NCBI GenBank assembly: GCA_047639475.1 | Contig: JBLIOD010000005.1 | Coordinates: forward strand, 22,314 to 86,313 | Direction of reading: 5' to 3' | DNA length: 64,000 nt | Origin: JAAELZ01 sp047639475 | GTDB lineage: Bacteria; Pseudomonadota; Gammaproteobacteria; Arenicellales; Poriferihabitantaceae | In this document: positions 1 to 9,313 of the stretch, piece after piece | How positions within the stretch are numbered: the first letter of the stretch is position 1 | How the letters are laid out: the number at the start of each line of letters is the position of its first letter | The notes under the pieces: model-generated | Told to the model about the DNA's origin: nothing | Database searches by the model: none | The model's input: only the letters and a program-made list of their open reading frames with translations | Made by a program: the position numbers and the translations under genes

Positions 1-77
1 GAGATCTTAATAAGAATAGTGCCCCTAAAATGAAGATAGCACTTCTAAAAGTCTAAACAAAAAAATACAATAGCCCC

Positions 78-701
78 ATGAAACTGTTAACTGTCCTTTT
101 CACCTTGCTACTGAGTCAAGCTAGTTTTGCGCTGGGCCCATTGGACGGTGAGGCCACCATTGAATGGTGGAATACAGAGCTATCAGACAATGTTTTCGAT
201 GGCGACATTGATGCTGGCACACTCAATCTAAACGCCCAAGGTTGGTGGGACCAAGGTTGGGGGATTCAGGGAGGCATTAGTCTATCTGATAGCAGCAGTG
301 GCCAATTTGAAGATCAGCAGCGTTTCAACTTTAACCTCAATCGCTACCTATTTTCTCCTACCGATAATACCTACATTTCAGCGGGCTTAGGCTGGGAAAA
401 TATTCAATTGAAGTCTGGCGACAGCACTAATGGCCTACGGCTTTCATTACGCGGACAAATAGGCTTTATTGGACTTGCCAGCCTATATGGGCAATCGACT
501 TGGTTACCTACCTTGGGCGACACCAATGATTTTTCAAACATATCCGGCACCGAATTCGAAACGGGCATTGTGTTCGAGCCACTGCCATTTATCTCCTTGA
601 AGGCAGGTTACCGACGCTTTAAACTTGACTATGATTTTAGCGGCAGCACTGGTGGCACGACTTCCAGCGGCTTCATTCTCGGAACGGGCATTCATTGGTA
701 G
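78..701 (+). CDS. Outer-membrane beta-barrel protein, YfaZ-like
   Basis: The 207-residue product has a short signal peptide (hydrophobic core about residues 3-18, ending near SFA). It then shows alternating hydrophobic/polar strands rich in Gly, Tyr, Trp and Asn, with turns such as GDIDAG and SDSSSG. The last residues, GTGIHW, end in an aromatic amino acid, the usual signal for BAM-assembled outer-membrane proteins. Size fits an 8- to 10-strand barrel. The stop lies 6 bases before the next gene, so the two are probably cotranscribed. Role unknown; the YfaZ-like label rests on general pattern only. Confidence 0.6.
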   Translation: MKLLTVLFTLLLSQASFALGPLDGEATIEWWNTELSDNVFDGDIDAGTLNLNAQGWWDQGWGIQGGISLSDSSSGQFEDQQRFNFNLNRYLFSPTDNTYISAGLGWENIQLKSGDSTNGLRLSLRGQIGFIGLASLYGQSTWLPTLGDTNDFSNISGTEFETGIVFEPLPFISLKAGYRRFKLDYDFSGSTGGTTSSGFILGTGIHW

Positions 702-707
702 GGATTC

Positions 708-1400
708 ATGAGCGAAACATTGCAGCAAGAAGGAAGTTTATTGCAAACCCTACCTGAATCGATTCAACTCGAACTTCGAGGCAAAGCCTACACTCAGCGC
801 TACCAAAAAAACGAACAAATAACGAGACAGAACGAGCCCAGTAGCGATTTATTTATTGTCCATTATGGCACCGCCAGGGTGACCATCTATAGCCCTTCAG
901 GCATAAAATTGACCTTTACTGATATTAAAGCCAGTGAGTACTTTGGTGAATTGGCGGCCATTGATGGCAAGCCTAGGACGGCAACAGTGATTGCAGTCGA
1001 AGAAACCTTGGTGACTCGAATTCCAGAAGAACGATTCAACGAGTACGTCGCAAACCATCCTGAGTTCACCAAGCTCGTGATGCGAAATTTATGTAGCATA
1101 ATTCGCCGCTTGAATGAGCGAATATACGAATTCACCACTTTAGACGTACGTCAACGCATACATAGCGAACTGTTGAGAATTGTAGAGCGGTTGGAGGTTA
1201 TCGATAATACCGCCGTTCAAGATTTGCCACCCACCCATGCTGAAATAGCTGCACGAATCAGCTCACACCGAGAAGCCGTTAGCCGTGAGTACAACAAATT
1301 GCAGAATGCCGGCATCCTGGAAAAGCGCTCTAAACAGCTAGTGTTCAAAGATGTAGCTGCGCTACGTGATCTGGTTCACCAAGAAGCAACTAAACAATAA
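708..1400 (+). CDS. Crp/Fnr-family transcriptional regulator
   Basis: This 230-residue protein has an N-terminal cyclic-nucleotide-binding fold (about residues 15-130) and a C-terminal Crp-type winged helix (about 160-225). The phosphate-binding-cassette region GELAAIDGKPRTA keeps the Gly-Glu and Arg-Thr of CRP-like cAMP binders, so cAMP is a plausible but unproven ligand. The recognition helix region reads ISSHREAVSREYNKL, close to the CRP/Vfr pattern. There is no N-terminal cysteine cluster, which argues against an Fnr-type oxygen sensor. It follows the outer-membrane protein gene by 6 bases. Confidence 0.85.
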   Translation: MSETLQQEGSLLQTLPESIQLELRGKAYTQRYQKNEQITRQNEPSSDLFIVHYGTARVTIYSPSGIKLTFTDIKASEYFGELAAIDGKPRTATVIAVEETLVTRIPEERFNEYVANHPEFTKLVMRNLCSIIRRLNERIYEFTTLDVRQRIHSELLRIVERLEVIDNTAVQDLPPTHAEIAARISSHREAVSREYNKLQNAGILEKRSKQLVFKDVAALRDLVHQEATKQ

Positions 1401-1450
1401 CAGACCGTATCCAACTAGAGCGTTGTAACCTCACTGATCTTAAAAAAGGC

Positions 1451-2917
1451 TTATAGTTTTACCCTTATAATGTGACTAAAACTGGCTTCTCCCTTAGCGG
1501 GCACGTCCACCAACCATACCGCTGTGTTCCCCACTTTCTCGTCAGCCGCTTTGCCACTCAAAATCTGCCATTCGCCTGGAATAAATTCTTCCACTCTAAC
1601 TTGCACCGGTACACCTTTGGCGTTGAATACCGTGGTACGCACAGTGGTTTGAGTTTGTGTACGATAAGGTTTACTAACGGGAAGTTGTTCGAACTTTAAC
1701 TGCTCTCGCTTGGCGGTAATATCGAAAGCGTTACCCGGATTCAGGCTCACTATTTTACCCATTGCGGTGTGATCAACATGGTCTTCTCCTATAAACAAAG
1801 TTTGTCCATTTGCCCCATTTTGATAAATTCTAACGGTCCCTTTGGGTAAAGGATTACCCAAATTACTGTTTTTGTCATTAACAAACTGTAGTCGGGTCGC
1901 CACTTCTACATCGGACTGAGTTTGTCGTTGAGGAGACATATAAATATGCGACTGCAGCGTGGCGACATAACTCTTCTTAACCGGTACAGCGCTTGCTGCA
2001 AACAAAGCCGCTTGCTTAGTTTGGTTATTTTTTAGATCTGTGGGTCGATTAAGTTTGTATAAATGGTAATCAAACGCCCCCTCTTCCGTAAACTGATTAC
2101 TGGCTTTGCTCATCACTGCCATTTCATACACCATGTCCTGACGGTGGTTCAATTCTGGAACCGTATTTACCTCACCGGCAACTAGCTGTAATTGAGCATT
2201 GTTGTATGTGGTGCCGCTTTGATTAGTTAAGGTTACCCACGCATTTAAATTCAAAAAGGTTTCTTCCTCATTTAACTGCGCGATATAATTGGCCTCCCAG
2301 CTCAATCCTTGGCTTAAATAATTTAACTCTAGATCTTGAGCACCTTCATGGGTATTTTCCAAGGTCATCAACAAAGTAGGCCGCGCTCTGAAATTGGCAG
2401 GCACCGAGGAGAACACAAAATCATTGGAGCCTTGGCGATAAGTTTCAATATGATCCGAAAACTGTAGCACTACCCCACCTTGAGTTGACAATACCGTTGC
2501 TATCCGCTCGGTGCGCTCACCTGTGGTTGGATTGCTTGAAAGTACGCCCACTGTCTTGCCCAAGTAAGCGGTAAGTAATGCTTCAGGGCTGAGCAGATCA
2601 AACTCAAAGTTTTGTTCCAATAGATTCAAAGAACTCGCGCTAGATAAACTCCTGAGCTGCGCAGTTTCTGGCTTGATTCGTCCACTGATATCCTCAAACG
2701 CTAAGTCGACAGTCGCCACTGGCAAGCTTAGCTTTCGGCGATCACGAATCATCGCCAAATCACTATTGTAAATAGTAACCGCCAAATCAGTTTGGTCAGC
2801 TGCGCTCGATTTAACCAAATCCGCAAAACTTAAACTCGGCAGAATACTTAATAAAGCATAGGCGGCCAAAACGGCAAACGCTTTCAGTGTAGTTATCATT
2901 TTTATATTTTTGAGCAT
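1451..2917 (-). CDS. DUF4139 domain-containing secreted protein
   Basis: A 488-residue protein with an N-terminal signal peptide (hydrophobic residues 10-32, ending SLSFA). The body matches the DUF4139 pattern: an early segment on Asp/Leu-rich promoter-like repeats (VTIYNSDLAMIRDRRKLSLP), a central motif around LSWEANYIAQL, and a C-terminal beta-rich domain ending in FSHIIRVKL. The function of DUF4139 proteins is not established; export to the periplasm or surface is inferred from the signal peptide. It stands alone downstream of the pseudouridine synthase gene on the same strand, with 187 bases between them. Confidence 0.75.
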   Translation of the reverse strand: MLKNIKMITTLKAFAVLAAYALLSILPSLSFADLVKSSAADQTDLAVTIYNSDLAMIRDRRKLSLPVATVDLAFEDISGRIKPETAQLRSLSSASSLNLLEQNFEFDLLSPEALLTAYLGKTVGVLSSNPTTGERTERIATVLSTQGGVVLQFSDHIETYRQGSNDFVFSSVPANFRARPTLLMTLENTHEGAQDLELNYLSQGLSWEANYIAQLNEEETFLNLNAWVTLTNQSGTTYNNAQLQLVAGEVNTVPELNHRQDMVYEMAVMSKASNQFTEEGAFDYHLYKLNRPTDLKNNQTKQAALFAASAVPVKKSYVATLQSHIYMSPQRQTQSDVEVATRLQFVNDKNSNLGNPLPKGTVRIYQNGANGQTLFIGEDHVDHTAMGKIVSLNPGNAFDITAKREQLKFEQLPVSKPYRTQTQTTVRTTVFNAKGVPVQVRVEEFIPGEWQILSGKAADEKVGNTAVWLVDVPAKGEASFSHIIRVKL

Positions 2918-3104
2918 GGGTATCTTAGCCTATAAAGTCGGCGCTGAATTATGAGTGAATAAGAGTCAGTAAAAGACTCTCTGCAAAAATGTCGACCACA
3001 TTTATTTTTTTCACCTCACTCTTATAGCTATAGCTTGAGTGAAACTTAGTATTAATGCCCCTTACTGACGATTTAATTCACCACAAACTGTTTTGTTGAG
3101 GCTT

Positions 3105-4067
3105 CTACACATCATTTTGTAGGGCTGATTGCAGATCAATCATGTCTTGCGGCATCTCAACTTGCCAAGACAAAGCTTCACCCGTAGTCGGATGGATTAG
3201 CCCTAATTGAGTCGCATGCAGTGCCTGGCGTTTAAAATTTTGCAAGGTTAGTTTCAACTCCTCACTTGCACTGGATGGAATATGCATTCGTTTTCCATAA
3301 ACCGGATCTCCCACGAGCGGCAAACGAATGGAGGACATGTGCACCCGAATTTGGTGCGTTCTGCCCGTCTCGAGCGAAACATCAAGTTTGGTGGTATGAC
3401 GATATTTAGCGCCAATTCGATAATGCGTAATGGCTGGCTTTCCACTGCCCACCACTGCCATTTTCACTCTGTCTTTCGGGTGACGGCCAATTGGTGCTTC
3501 CACCGTACCTCCAGCCACCAAGGTACCGTAGACAATGGCAATATAATGTCGCTTAACACTGCGATCAGACAATTGCTCTACTAAGTGTTGCCGGGCTATT
3601 TCCGTACGCGCCACCACCATCAGACCAGAGGTGTCTTTATCCAATCGGTGTACGATACCGCCACGAGCGATCAACTCAAGCTTAGAGTCGTAATGCAGTA
3701 ATCCGTTAAGTAAAGTCTGGTCACGGTTACCCGCTCCTGGATGCACCACCAAACCAGCGGGTTTGTTAATGACCAAAATAGCCCCATCCTCATAGACAAT
3801 ATCAAGCTCAAGCGCCTGCGGTAAATGCGCCAAGGCTTCGACTTCAGGCACAGTGATGTCAATGATGTCACCTAGCGTAACGGCATCCCTAGGTTTAGGC
3901 TTTTTGCCATTGCAAATAACATGCCCAGATTTCAACCATTGTTGAATGGTTGATCGAGAGTATCCTTGTAAGTGCTTTGTCAGCACCTTATCAATACGTT
4001 CACCTTTATCCGATTCATTAGAAATGACTTGAATTTGGGTGCTGTTGTGTTTGGTTGTCGTGGTCAT
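3105..4067 (-). CDS. rluD: RluD-type 23S rRNA pseudouridine synthase
   Basis: 320 residues with an N-terminal S4 RNA-binding domain (about 18-75; IDKVLTKHLQGYSRSTIQQW) followed by the RluA-family catalytic domain. The catalytic motif GIVHRLDKDTSGLMVVA contains the conserved Asp. Other family blocks are INKPAGLVVHPG and LETGRTHQIRVH. The S4 domain and neighbouring divergent bamD match RluD, which modifies helix 69 of 23S rRNA (U1911/1915/1917 in E. coli). The divergent bamD/rluD pair is a common gammaproteobacterial arrangement and supports this assignment over RluA or RluC. Confidence 0.9.
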   Translation of the reverse strand: MTTTTKHNSTQIQVISNESDKGERIDKVLTKHLQGYSRSTIQQWLKSGHVICNGKKPKPRDAVTLGDIIDITVPEVEALAHLPQALELDIVYEDGAILVINKPAGLVVHPGAGNRDQTLLNGLLHYDSKLELIARGGIVHRLDKDTSGLMVVARTEIARQHLVEQLSDRSVKRHYIAIVYGTLVAGGTVEAPIGRHPKDRVKMAVVGSGKPAITHYRIGAKYRHTTKLDVSLETGRTHQIRVHMSSIRLPLVGDPVYGKRMHIPSSASEELKLTLQNFKRQALHATQLGLIHPTTGEALSWQVEMPQDMIDLQSALQNDV

Positions 4068-4087
4068 AAGAGGTAGAATAGAGACTT

Positions 4088-4963
4088 ATGAATTATAAGT
4101 CAGCTGCCGCCACAATGCGCTTCATTAAACCTGCTGTTTCACTTTTCCGCAAACTTACTCTCATTGTCATTCTTGTCTCACTAACCAGCGCCTGCGGTTT
4201 GTGGAAAAAGGACAAACTTGAAGCTGACACTGAAAACCTAACTGCTGAGCAACTTTATGGAGAGGCCAAGCAATCCATGCTTGATAAAAAATGGATAGAC
4301 GCAGTGGCCAACCTGCAAAAACTTGAGGCACGTTATCCTTATGGCAAATTTGCCATACAGGCCCAATTAGACACAGTCTACTCACACTACAAAGCCGACG
4401 ACAATGGTTTAGCGATTGCGGCTGCGGATAGGTTTTTAAGTATCAACCCTACCCATCCTAGCGCCGACTATGCCTATCACATAAAAGGTTTAGCGAGCTT
4501 TGACGAAGAAGCGGGACTAATGGGGACACTAACCGGGCGCTCAAATTTAGTTGACCGCGATCAAAAATCGATCGTAACCGCTATAGTGGCATTCAAAACT
4601 ATTTTGTCGCAATATGCCAATAGCGATTACGCTTTTCACGCTTCTCAACGAATTGCTTATCTTGAATCCGCACTGGCTGAACACGACATAAGCGTCGCTA
4701 AGTTCTATTTTGAACGCAGTGCTTATGTCGCCACGGTAAATCGATGCAAAGCAGCGATTGAATCCTACCCTGAACGCCCCCAGGTCGAAGATGCACTCGG
4801 CTTAATGCTATTGAGTTATAAACGCATGGGCATGGCTGACTTAGCCAGTGACACACAGCGTATACTGTCTGCCAATTATCCTAAGAGTGGCTATCTAACG
4901 GCTAAAAGGCCGAAAAAGAAACGCGCTTCAATTGCGCAAGCTTTTAAAGCCATTTTCAACTAG
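4088..4963 (+). CDS. bamD: Outer membrane assembly lipoprotein BamD
   Basis: The product is a lipoprotein with lipobox LTSAC (Cys at residue 36 from the first ATG), followed by TPR-like helices from about residue 50. Family landmarks are the AEQLYGEAKQ start of TPR1, ARYPYGKFAIQAQLD, and the DRDQKSIVTAIVAFKTI segment. BamD binds BamA and substrate beta-signals in the BAM complex at the inner face of the outer membrane. A second ATG at 4115 gives a more typical 26-residue signal peptide and may be the true start. Transcription diverges from the rluD-type gene 20 bases away, so promoters must overlap. Confidence 0.92.
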   Translation: MNYKSAAATMRFIKPAVSLFRKLTLIVILVSLTSACGLWKKDKLEADTENLTAEQLYGEAKQSMLDKKWIDAVANLQKLEARYPYGKFAIQAQLDTVYSHYKADDNGLAIAAADRFLSINPTHPSADYAYHIKGLASFDEEAGLMGTLTGRSNLVDRDQKSIVTAIVAFKTILSQYANSDYAFHASQRIAYLESALAEHDISVAKFYFERSAYVATVNRCKAAIESYPERPQVEDALGLMLLSYKRMGMADLASDTQRILSANYPKSGYLTAKRPKKKRASIAQAFKAIFN

Positions 4964-5018
4964 TTAATTGACTTTTGATCGTGCCATGGCTGCCCCAATT
5001 TAAGCCTACATCCGCCCC

Positions 5019-6392
5019 ATGGATTTAGAAATCGTCATACTGGCAGCGGGAAAAGGATCTCGCATGCGCTCTAGTAAACCCAAAGTTTTGCATGAGCTCG
5101 GTGGTAAAGCCATGTTGTTACATGTTATTGATTGTGCCAAACAGCTTAATCCCCGTAACATACATATCGTAGTCGGCCATGAAGCTGATCAAGTTATTGA
5201 GCATGTAAAAAGGGTACACGGGAATGAGTTACTAAACTGGGCACACCAAACTGAACAAAACGGCACGGGTCATGCAGCTGCACAAGCGATTGATCAGATC
5301 AATCCAAGTTCGACGGTTATCATTCTCGCTGGTGATGTCCCTTTACTTACAGTTGACACTATCACGCCGTTAGCCAAGGCCTATGATGGCATCAATTTAT
5401 TGACCGTGAATTTACCAAACCCGTCTGGTTTTGGCCGAATAGTGCGAAAAGAAGACGGCCGCATTACAGCCATCGTAGAACACAAAGATGCCACTGATGA
5501 CCAATTAGCCATAACCGAAATAAATACGGGAGTGATGGCCATGCCTGCAATCCGTTTAGCGACTTGGCTCTCCAAATTAGGCAATAACAATGCGCAAGGA
5601 GAATATTATCTGACTGACGTTATCGGCTTAGCAGATGACGAAAACATGCCCATCAATGGCATCCTCGCTAAGGATGCAAACGAAGTCGCTGGCATCAATA
5701 GTCGAGCTGAACTGGCTCGACTCGAACGAATCTATCAATTCGAACAGGCTCAACAATGGATGACGAATGGCGTCAGTTTCGCTGACCCAAACAGGGTGGA
5801 TTTTCGCGGTGATTGCGAAATCGGCGAGGATTCTTTTATCGACGTCAATGTCATTTTAGAAGGCAAAGTAAACATTGCTTCGAACGTTAAAATCGGCCCT
5901 AATTCTATCATCAAAAATACAACGATTGGTCCTAACACCCGAATCGAAGCCAACTGCGTCATTGAAAATGCTGTTATAAGCCAAGGTTGCGTAGTCGGGC
6001 CTTTCGCCCGCCTTCGCCCAGGTGCGGTTCTGGCCGCTGGCGCAAAAGTGGGCAATTTTGTTGAAATCAAGAAAAGCCATATTGGTAAAGGCAGCAAAGT
6101 AAACCACCTAAGTTACGTGGGCGACAGCACCATTGGAGAAAATGTAAACATTGGCGCTGGCGTTATCACTTGTAATTACGATGGCGTCAATAAGCACCAA
6201 ACCATCATTGGTGACGATGTTTTTATAGGCTCAGATTGCCAACTGATCGCACCACTAACAATTGGAGCAGGTGCTACAGTAGGTGCTGGCTCTACCATCG
6301 CTAAAGATGTACCCCCTGAGACATTAACCTTATCGCGAAGTCCTCAACGCACTATTGAAGCTTGGCGACGTCCCAAGAAAGAACAATTTTAA
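5019..6392 (+). CDS. glmU: Bifunctional UDP-N-acetylglucosamine pyrophosphorylase / glucosamine-1-P acetyltransferase
   Basis: 457 residues, the usual length. The N-terminal uridyltransferase domain opens with LAAGKGSRMRSSKPKVLHEL, the nucleotide-binding loop. From about residue 250 the protein becomes a left-handed beta helix of hexapeptide repeats, including VGPFARLRPGA, VGNFVEIKKS and NYDGVNKH. GlmU makes UDP-GlcNAc for peptidoglycan and lipopolysaccharide. It precedes glmS by 12 bases, so consecutive pathway enzymes are probably cotranscribed; the intervening glmM is not in this window. Confidence 0.97.
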   Translation: MDLEIVILAAGKGSRMRSSKPKVLHELGGKAMLLHVIDCAKQLNPRNIHIVVGHEADQVIEHVKRVHGNELLNWAHQTEQNGTGHAAAQAIDQINPSSTVIILAGDVPLLTVDTITPLAKAYDGINLLTVNLPNPSGFGRIVRKEDGRITAIVEHKDATDDQLAITEINTGVMAMPAIRLATWLSKLGNNNAQGEYYLTDVIGLADDENMPINGILAKDANEVAGINSRAELARLERIYQFEQAQQWMTNGVSFADPNRVDFRGDCEIGEDSFIDVNVILEGKVNIASNVKIGPNSIIKNTTIGPNTRIEANCVIENAVISQGCVVGPFARLRPGAVLAAGAKVGNFVEIKKSHIGKGSKVNHLSYVGDSTIGENVNIGAGVITCNYDGVNKHQTIIGDDVFIGSDCQLIAPLTIGAGATVGAGSTIAKDVPPETLTLSRSPQRTIEAWRRPKKEQF

Positions 6393-6404
6393 TCAGCTAA
6401 TATT

Positions 6405-8246
6405 ATGTGTGGAATCGTTTGTGCAGTTTCAAATAAGCCTGTTCTTCCTCTCCTGCTAGAAGGCTTAAAGAAGCTTGAATATCGTGGGTATGATTCTGCG
6501 GGAGTGGCGTTATACGACCCCCAAGACACCCATACCCCTTTTGCACGTACACGCAGCGTCGGACGCATTGCTGCACTCGAGTCAGCACTCAATGCTAAGG
6601 CACCCTCGTCAAGCACTGTCGGCATTGCCCATACCCGCTGGGCCACACACGGCAAGCCCACTGAACTAAATGCTCACCCTCATATCAGCACCGACAAGAT
6701 CGCCTTGGTGCATAATGGCATTATTGAAAACTATCAGCCACTTCGAGAAGAATTAATCGCTGAGGGTTATCAGTTTAAATCCGAGACGGATACAGAGGTG
6801 ATGGTAAATGAAATTCACCGACAGCTGTCTAAAGGCAAAGACTTACTACAAGCCGTACTGGGTACCGTTAAGAAACTCGAAGGGGCTTATGCCATAGGAG
6901 TAATGAGTGCTGACGAACCACGGCGCATCATAGGCGCACGATCAGGTTCGCCGATGGTGGTGGGGATCGCTGAAGACAGCGCTTATATTGCCTCTGACAT
7001 GTCAGCGTTATTATCTGAAACACGCGACTTTTACGTGCTCGAAGACGGTGATGTCGTGGATATCCAAGACGGTAATATTTCACTATTGGATACCGATGGC
7101 ACTGAAATTACCCGAGAGATTTTTACCAGCAAGCAAAGCGCAGAAGCAGCGCAGTTAGGCAACTATCGACACTATATGCTCAAGGAAATTCACGAGCAAC
7201 CACAGGCCATTGCCGACACGCTTGAAGGCAGAATTAGCGGCACCAGAGTATTAGAAGGAATATGCGGTGTTGGAGACAGTGCTATTTTTAGTGCGCTTAA
7301 AGCCATCCAAATCATTGCCTGTGGCACCAGTTACAATGCGGGCTTGGTCGCGAAGTATTGGTTTGAGAGTTTTGGAATCCCGTGCCAAGTGGAAATCGCC
7401 AGCGAGTTCCGATCGCGCACCCATGTGGTGCCCGATGAATGCCTTGTCATTACCCTGTCTCAATCGGGAGAAACCATCGATACCTTGTCCGCACTCAAAG
7501 TCGCGAAAAGAGCCGGGTTTAAGTATTCGTTAAGCGTGTGCAACGTCCCTGAGTCTTCATTGGTGCGTGAATCTGACCTAGTACTGATGACTCACGCGGG
7601 CCCTGAAATTGGCGTAGCCTCAACCAAAGCTTTCACCACTCAGCTCGCTGCTTTATTACTATTGGTCTGCGCTATTGGTCGTCATAATAACTTAGACGCT
7701 GAAAAAGAAGCAGCCATAATCAAAGAGCTCCGTGAGTTACCTGGCTTAGTGACAGAGGTGATTGACAAAAACGACGAAATTGAAGCCTTGGCTGAGCAAT
7801 TCGCTGACAAACAACATGCTCTATTTCTAGGGCGCGGCTCGCACTATCCGATTGCGATGGAAGGGGCACTAAAGCTTAAGGAAATTTCATACATCCATGC
7901 TGAAGCCTACGCCGCAGGAGAACTCAAGCACGGCCCACTCGCCTTGGTTGATGAAAACATGCCCGTGGTCGCGGTAGCCCCCCATAATACCTTGATCGAA
8001 AAGCTCAAAGGCAACATTGAAGAAGTTCGGGCTCGCGGCGGTAAAATGATCGTATTTGCTGACAAAGCAGCCAACTTACAGAGTGCTGAGAATTGTCAAA
8101 TTATTGATATTGCTGCTGTGGATAACATGATCGCGCCAATTATCTTCACCATCCCATTGCAACTACTGTCGTATCACGTCGCGCTCATTAAAGGCACCGA
8201 TGTTGATAAGCCGCGTAATCTTGCTAAATCAGTGACCGTAGAATAA
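6405..8246 (+). CDS. glmS: Glutamine--fructose-6-phosphate aminotransferase (isomerizing)
   Basis: 613 residues. The protein starts MCGIVCAV, so Cys becomes N-terminal after Met removal, as needed for the glutaminase (GATase II) domain. Family motifs GLKKLEYRGYDSAG and ARTRWATHGKP variants are present. Two SIS domains follow, with IACGTSYNAG and FLGRGSHYPIAMEGALKLKEISY. The C-terminus DKPRNLAKSVTVE is the typical end. It makes glucosamine-6-phosphate, the first committed step to UDP-GlcNAc. I looked for a glmS ribozyme upstream and none fits in the 12-base gap. Confidence 0.97.
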   Translation: MCGIVCAVSNKPVLPLLLEGLKKLEYRGYDSAGVALYDPQDTHTPFARTRSVGRIAALESALNAKAPSSSTVGIAHTRWATHGKPTELNAHPHISTDKIALVHNGIIENYQPLREELIAEGYQFKSETDTEVMVNEIHRQLSKGKDLLQAVLGTVKKLEGAYAIGVMSADEPRRIIGARSGSPMVVGIAEDSAYIASDMSALLSETRDFYVLEDGDVVDIQDGNISLLDTDGTEITREIFTSKQSAEAAQLGNYRHYMLKEIHEQPQAIADTLEGRISGTRVLEGICGVGDSAIFSALKAIQIIACGTSYNAGLVAKYWFESFGIPCQVEIASEFRSRTHVVPDECLVITLSQSGETIDTLSALKVAKRAGFKYSLSVCNVPESSLVRESDLVLMTHAGPEIGVASTKAFTTQLAALLLLVCAIGRHNNLDAEKEAAIIKELRELPGLVTEVIDKNDEIEALAEQFADKQHALFLGRGSHYPIAMEGALKLKEISYIHAEAYAAGELKHGPLALVDENMPVVAVAPHNTLIEKLKGNIEEVRARGGKMIVFADKAANLQSAENCQIIDIAAVDNMIAPIIFTIPLQLLSYHVALIKGTDVDKPRNLAKSVTVE

Positions 8247-8379
8247 TTCGATCATAAATTGCCGTCAATACTGTAAATTGACAATAAAGTATTCTGCCGA
8301 GTGCGTGGGTATTTATCCAGTTGTCGAAAGCAAAATATAAATGCTTCCGAGGCAATGAGACGTGTGTTTGAGGGTGAGG

Positions 8380-8600
8380 TCACCGACTCTGCTCAATGTT
8401 TCTGATTGAACTGCCTAAATTACGCTGATTAGTTACTTTATCAACAGTAATCAAACCTTCCTTGTTATTGAAGCGATACTTAAACCGCCATGCCTTCTTG
8501 CCTGAAGCGGGCACATACAAATACAAGCCTTCGCTATCGAATAGCTTATAGGTTTGTCTTTGTATTTTGCGTTGCATGCCTGAATATCAGTTAAAGCCAT
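8380..8600 (-). pseudogene. N-terminal remnant of a P4-type tyrosine integrase
   Basis: Reading from an ATG at 8600, the protein begins MALTDIQACNAKYKDKP. After a one-base frame change it continues YKLFDSEGLYLYVPASG followed by KAWRFKYRFNNKEG. This is the DUF4102 N-terminal domain of P4/CP4-type integrases. After about 45 residues the match fades and a stop follows, so the catalytic domain is gone. It lies 150 bases past the 3' end of tRNA-Leu(GAG), the kind of site such integrases use. Reading: a relic of an excised or decayed genomic island. Confidence 0.7.
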
Positions 8601-8752
8601 TTAGTTGGGGGTAAAATCCTTGCTTGTTTTTACCCCTACCTTTTACCCCACTTTTGCTTGGATGCAAAGGAATGCTATGATACGTTACTGAACCTGTATT
8701 CTATATTTTATAGGGTCTTGTGGACTTTATAGAACCCCTTTGAATCAATTAT

Positions 8753-8839
8753 TGGTGCCGGCGGCCGGAGTCGAACCGGCACGAGCGTTAGCCCACTACC
8801 CCCTCAAGATAGCGTGTCTACCAGTTCCACCACGTCGGC
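8753..8839 (-). tRNA. leuU: tRNA-Leu (anticodon GAG)
   Basis: An 87-base class II tRNA on the minus strand. The anticodon stem CTATC/GGTAG encloses loop TTGAGGG, giving GAG at the anticodon. The T arm is GCCGG-TTCGACT-CCGGC and CCA is encoded. The acceptor stem has seven positions with one A-C mismatch (position 5:68). It lies directly downstream of secG, as leuU does in E. coli, which supports the identity. Confidence 0.92.
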
Positions 8840-8851
8840 AATAATTTTGGA

Positions 8852-9265
8852 CTATTGAGTTTCTTCAGGAATAACTACCTGAGGCACATCATCATTACTG
8901 TCAGTCGTTCCAATACTTTCAGTCGTTATAGCGTCAAGGGCTTCGTCAACCGGTATACCTACAGCGCCAGTATCTTGCTGCTCAGTTGCCTCTCCCATTA
9001 TACTCCCTTCCAACACGCTAGTGCTGCGGCCCGCATTGGCATAAACGTAGGCCAATACCAGCGTAGTAACAAAAAAGCCCGTGATCGCAATTGCGGTAGC
9101 ACGAGACAGGAAGTTGGAAGAGCCTCTAGCGCCAAATAATGACTGAGAAGACCCACCGCCAAAGGCAGCACCCGCTTGGGCGCCTTTACCTTGCTGCAGT
9201 AAAACCAATGCCACCACACTCACCGCAAGCACAAGGTGAAGAATTAATAATAAATTTTGAATCAT
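8852..9265 (-). CDS. secG: Preprotein translocase subunit SecG
   Basis: 137 residues with two membrane helices (about residues 3-24 and 52-74) flanking the conserved cytosolic loop QGKGAQAGAAFGGG...LFGARGSSNFLSRATA. SecG assists SecYE in protein export at the inner membrane. The Asp/Glu/Thr-rich tail after residue 85 is longer than in E. coli and low in complexity, a common variation. The gene sits between tpiA and tRNA-Leu(GAG), the classic gammaproteobacterial order. Confidence 0.95.
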   Translation of the reverse strand: MIQNLLLILHLVLAVSVVALVLLQQGKGAQAGAAFGGGSSQSLFGARGSSNFLSRATAIAITGFFVTTLVLAYVYANAGRSTSVLEGSIMGEATEQQDTGAVGIPVDEALDAITTESIGTTDSNDDVPQVVIPEETQ

Positions 9266-9313
9266 GTTATTTCTCTATATGGCGAAAGCCATTTAATTTG
9301 TTGAATGTCTGAA

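Noticed and set aside
8260..8290. Inverted repeat GTCAAT/ATTGAC after glmS as a terminator
   Set aside because: The stem is short and AT-rich, and no T tract follows.
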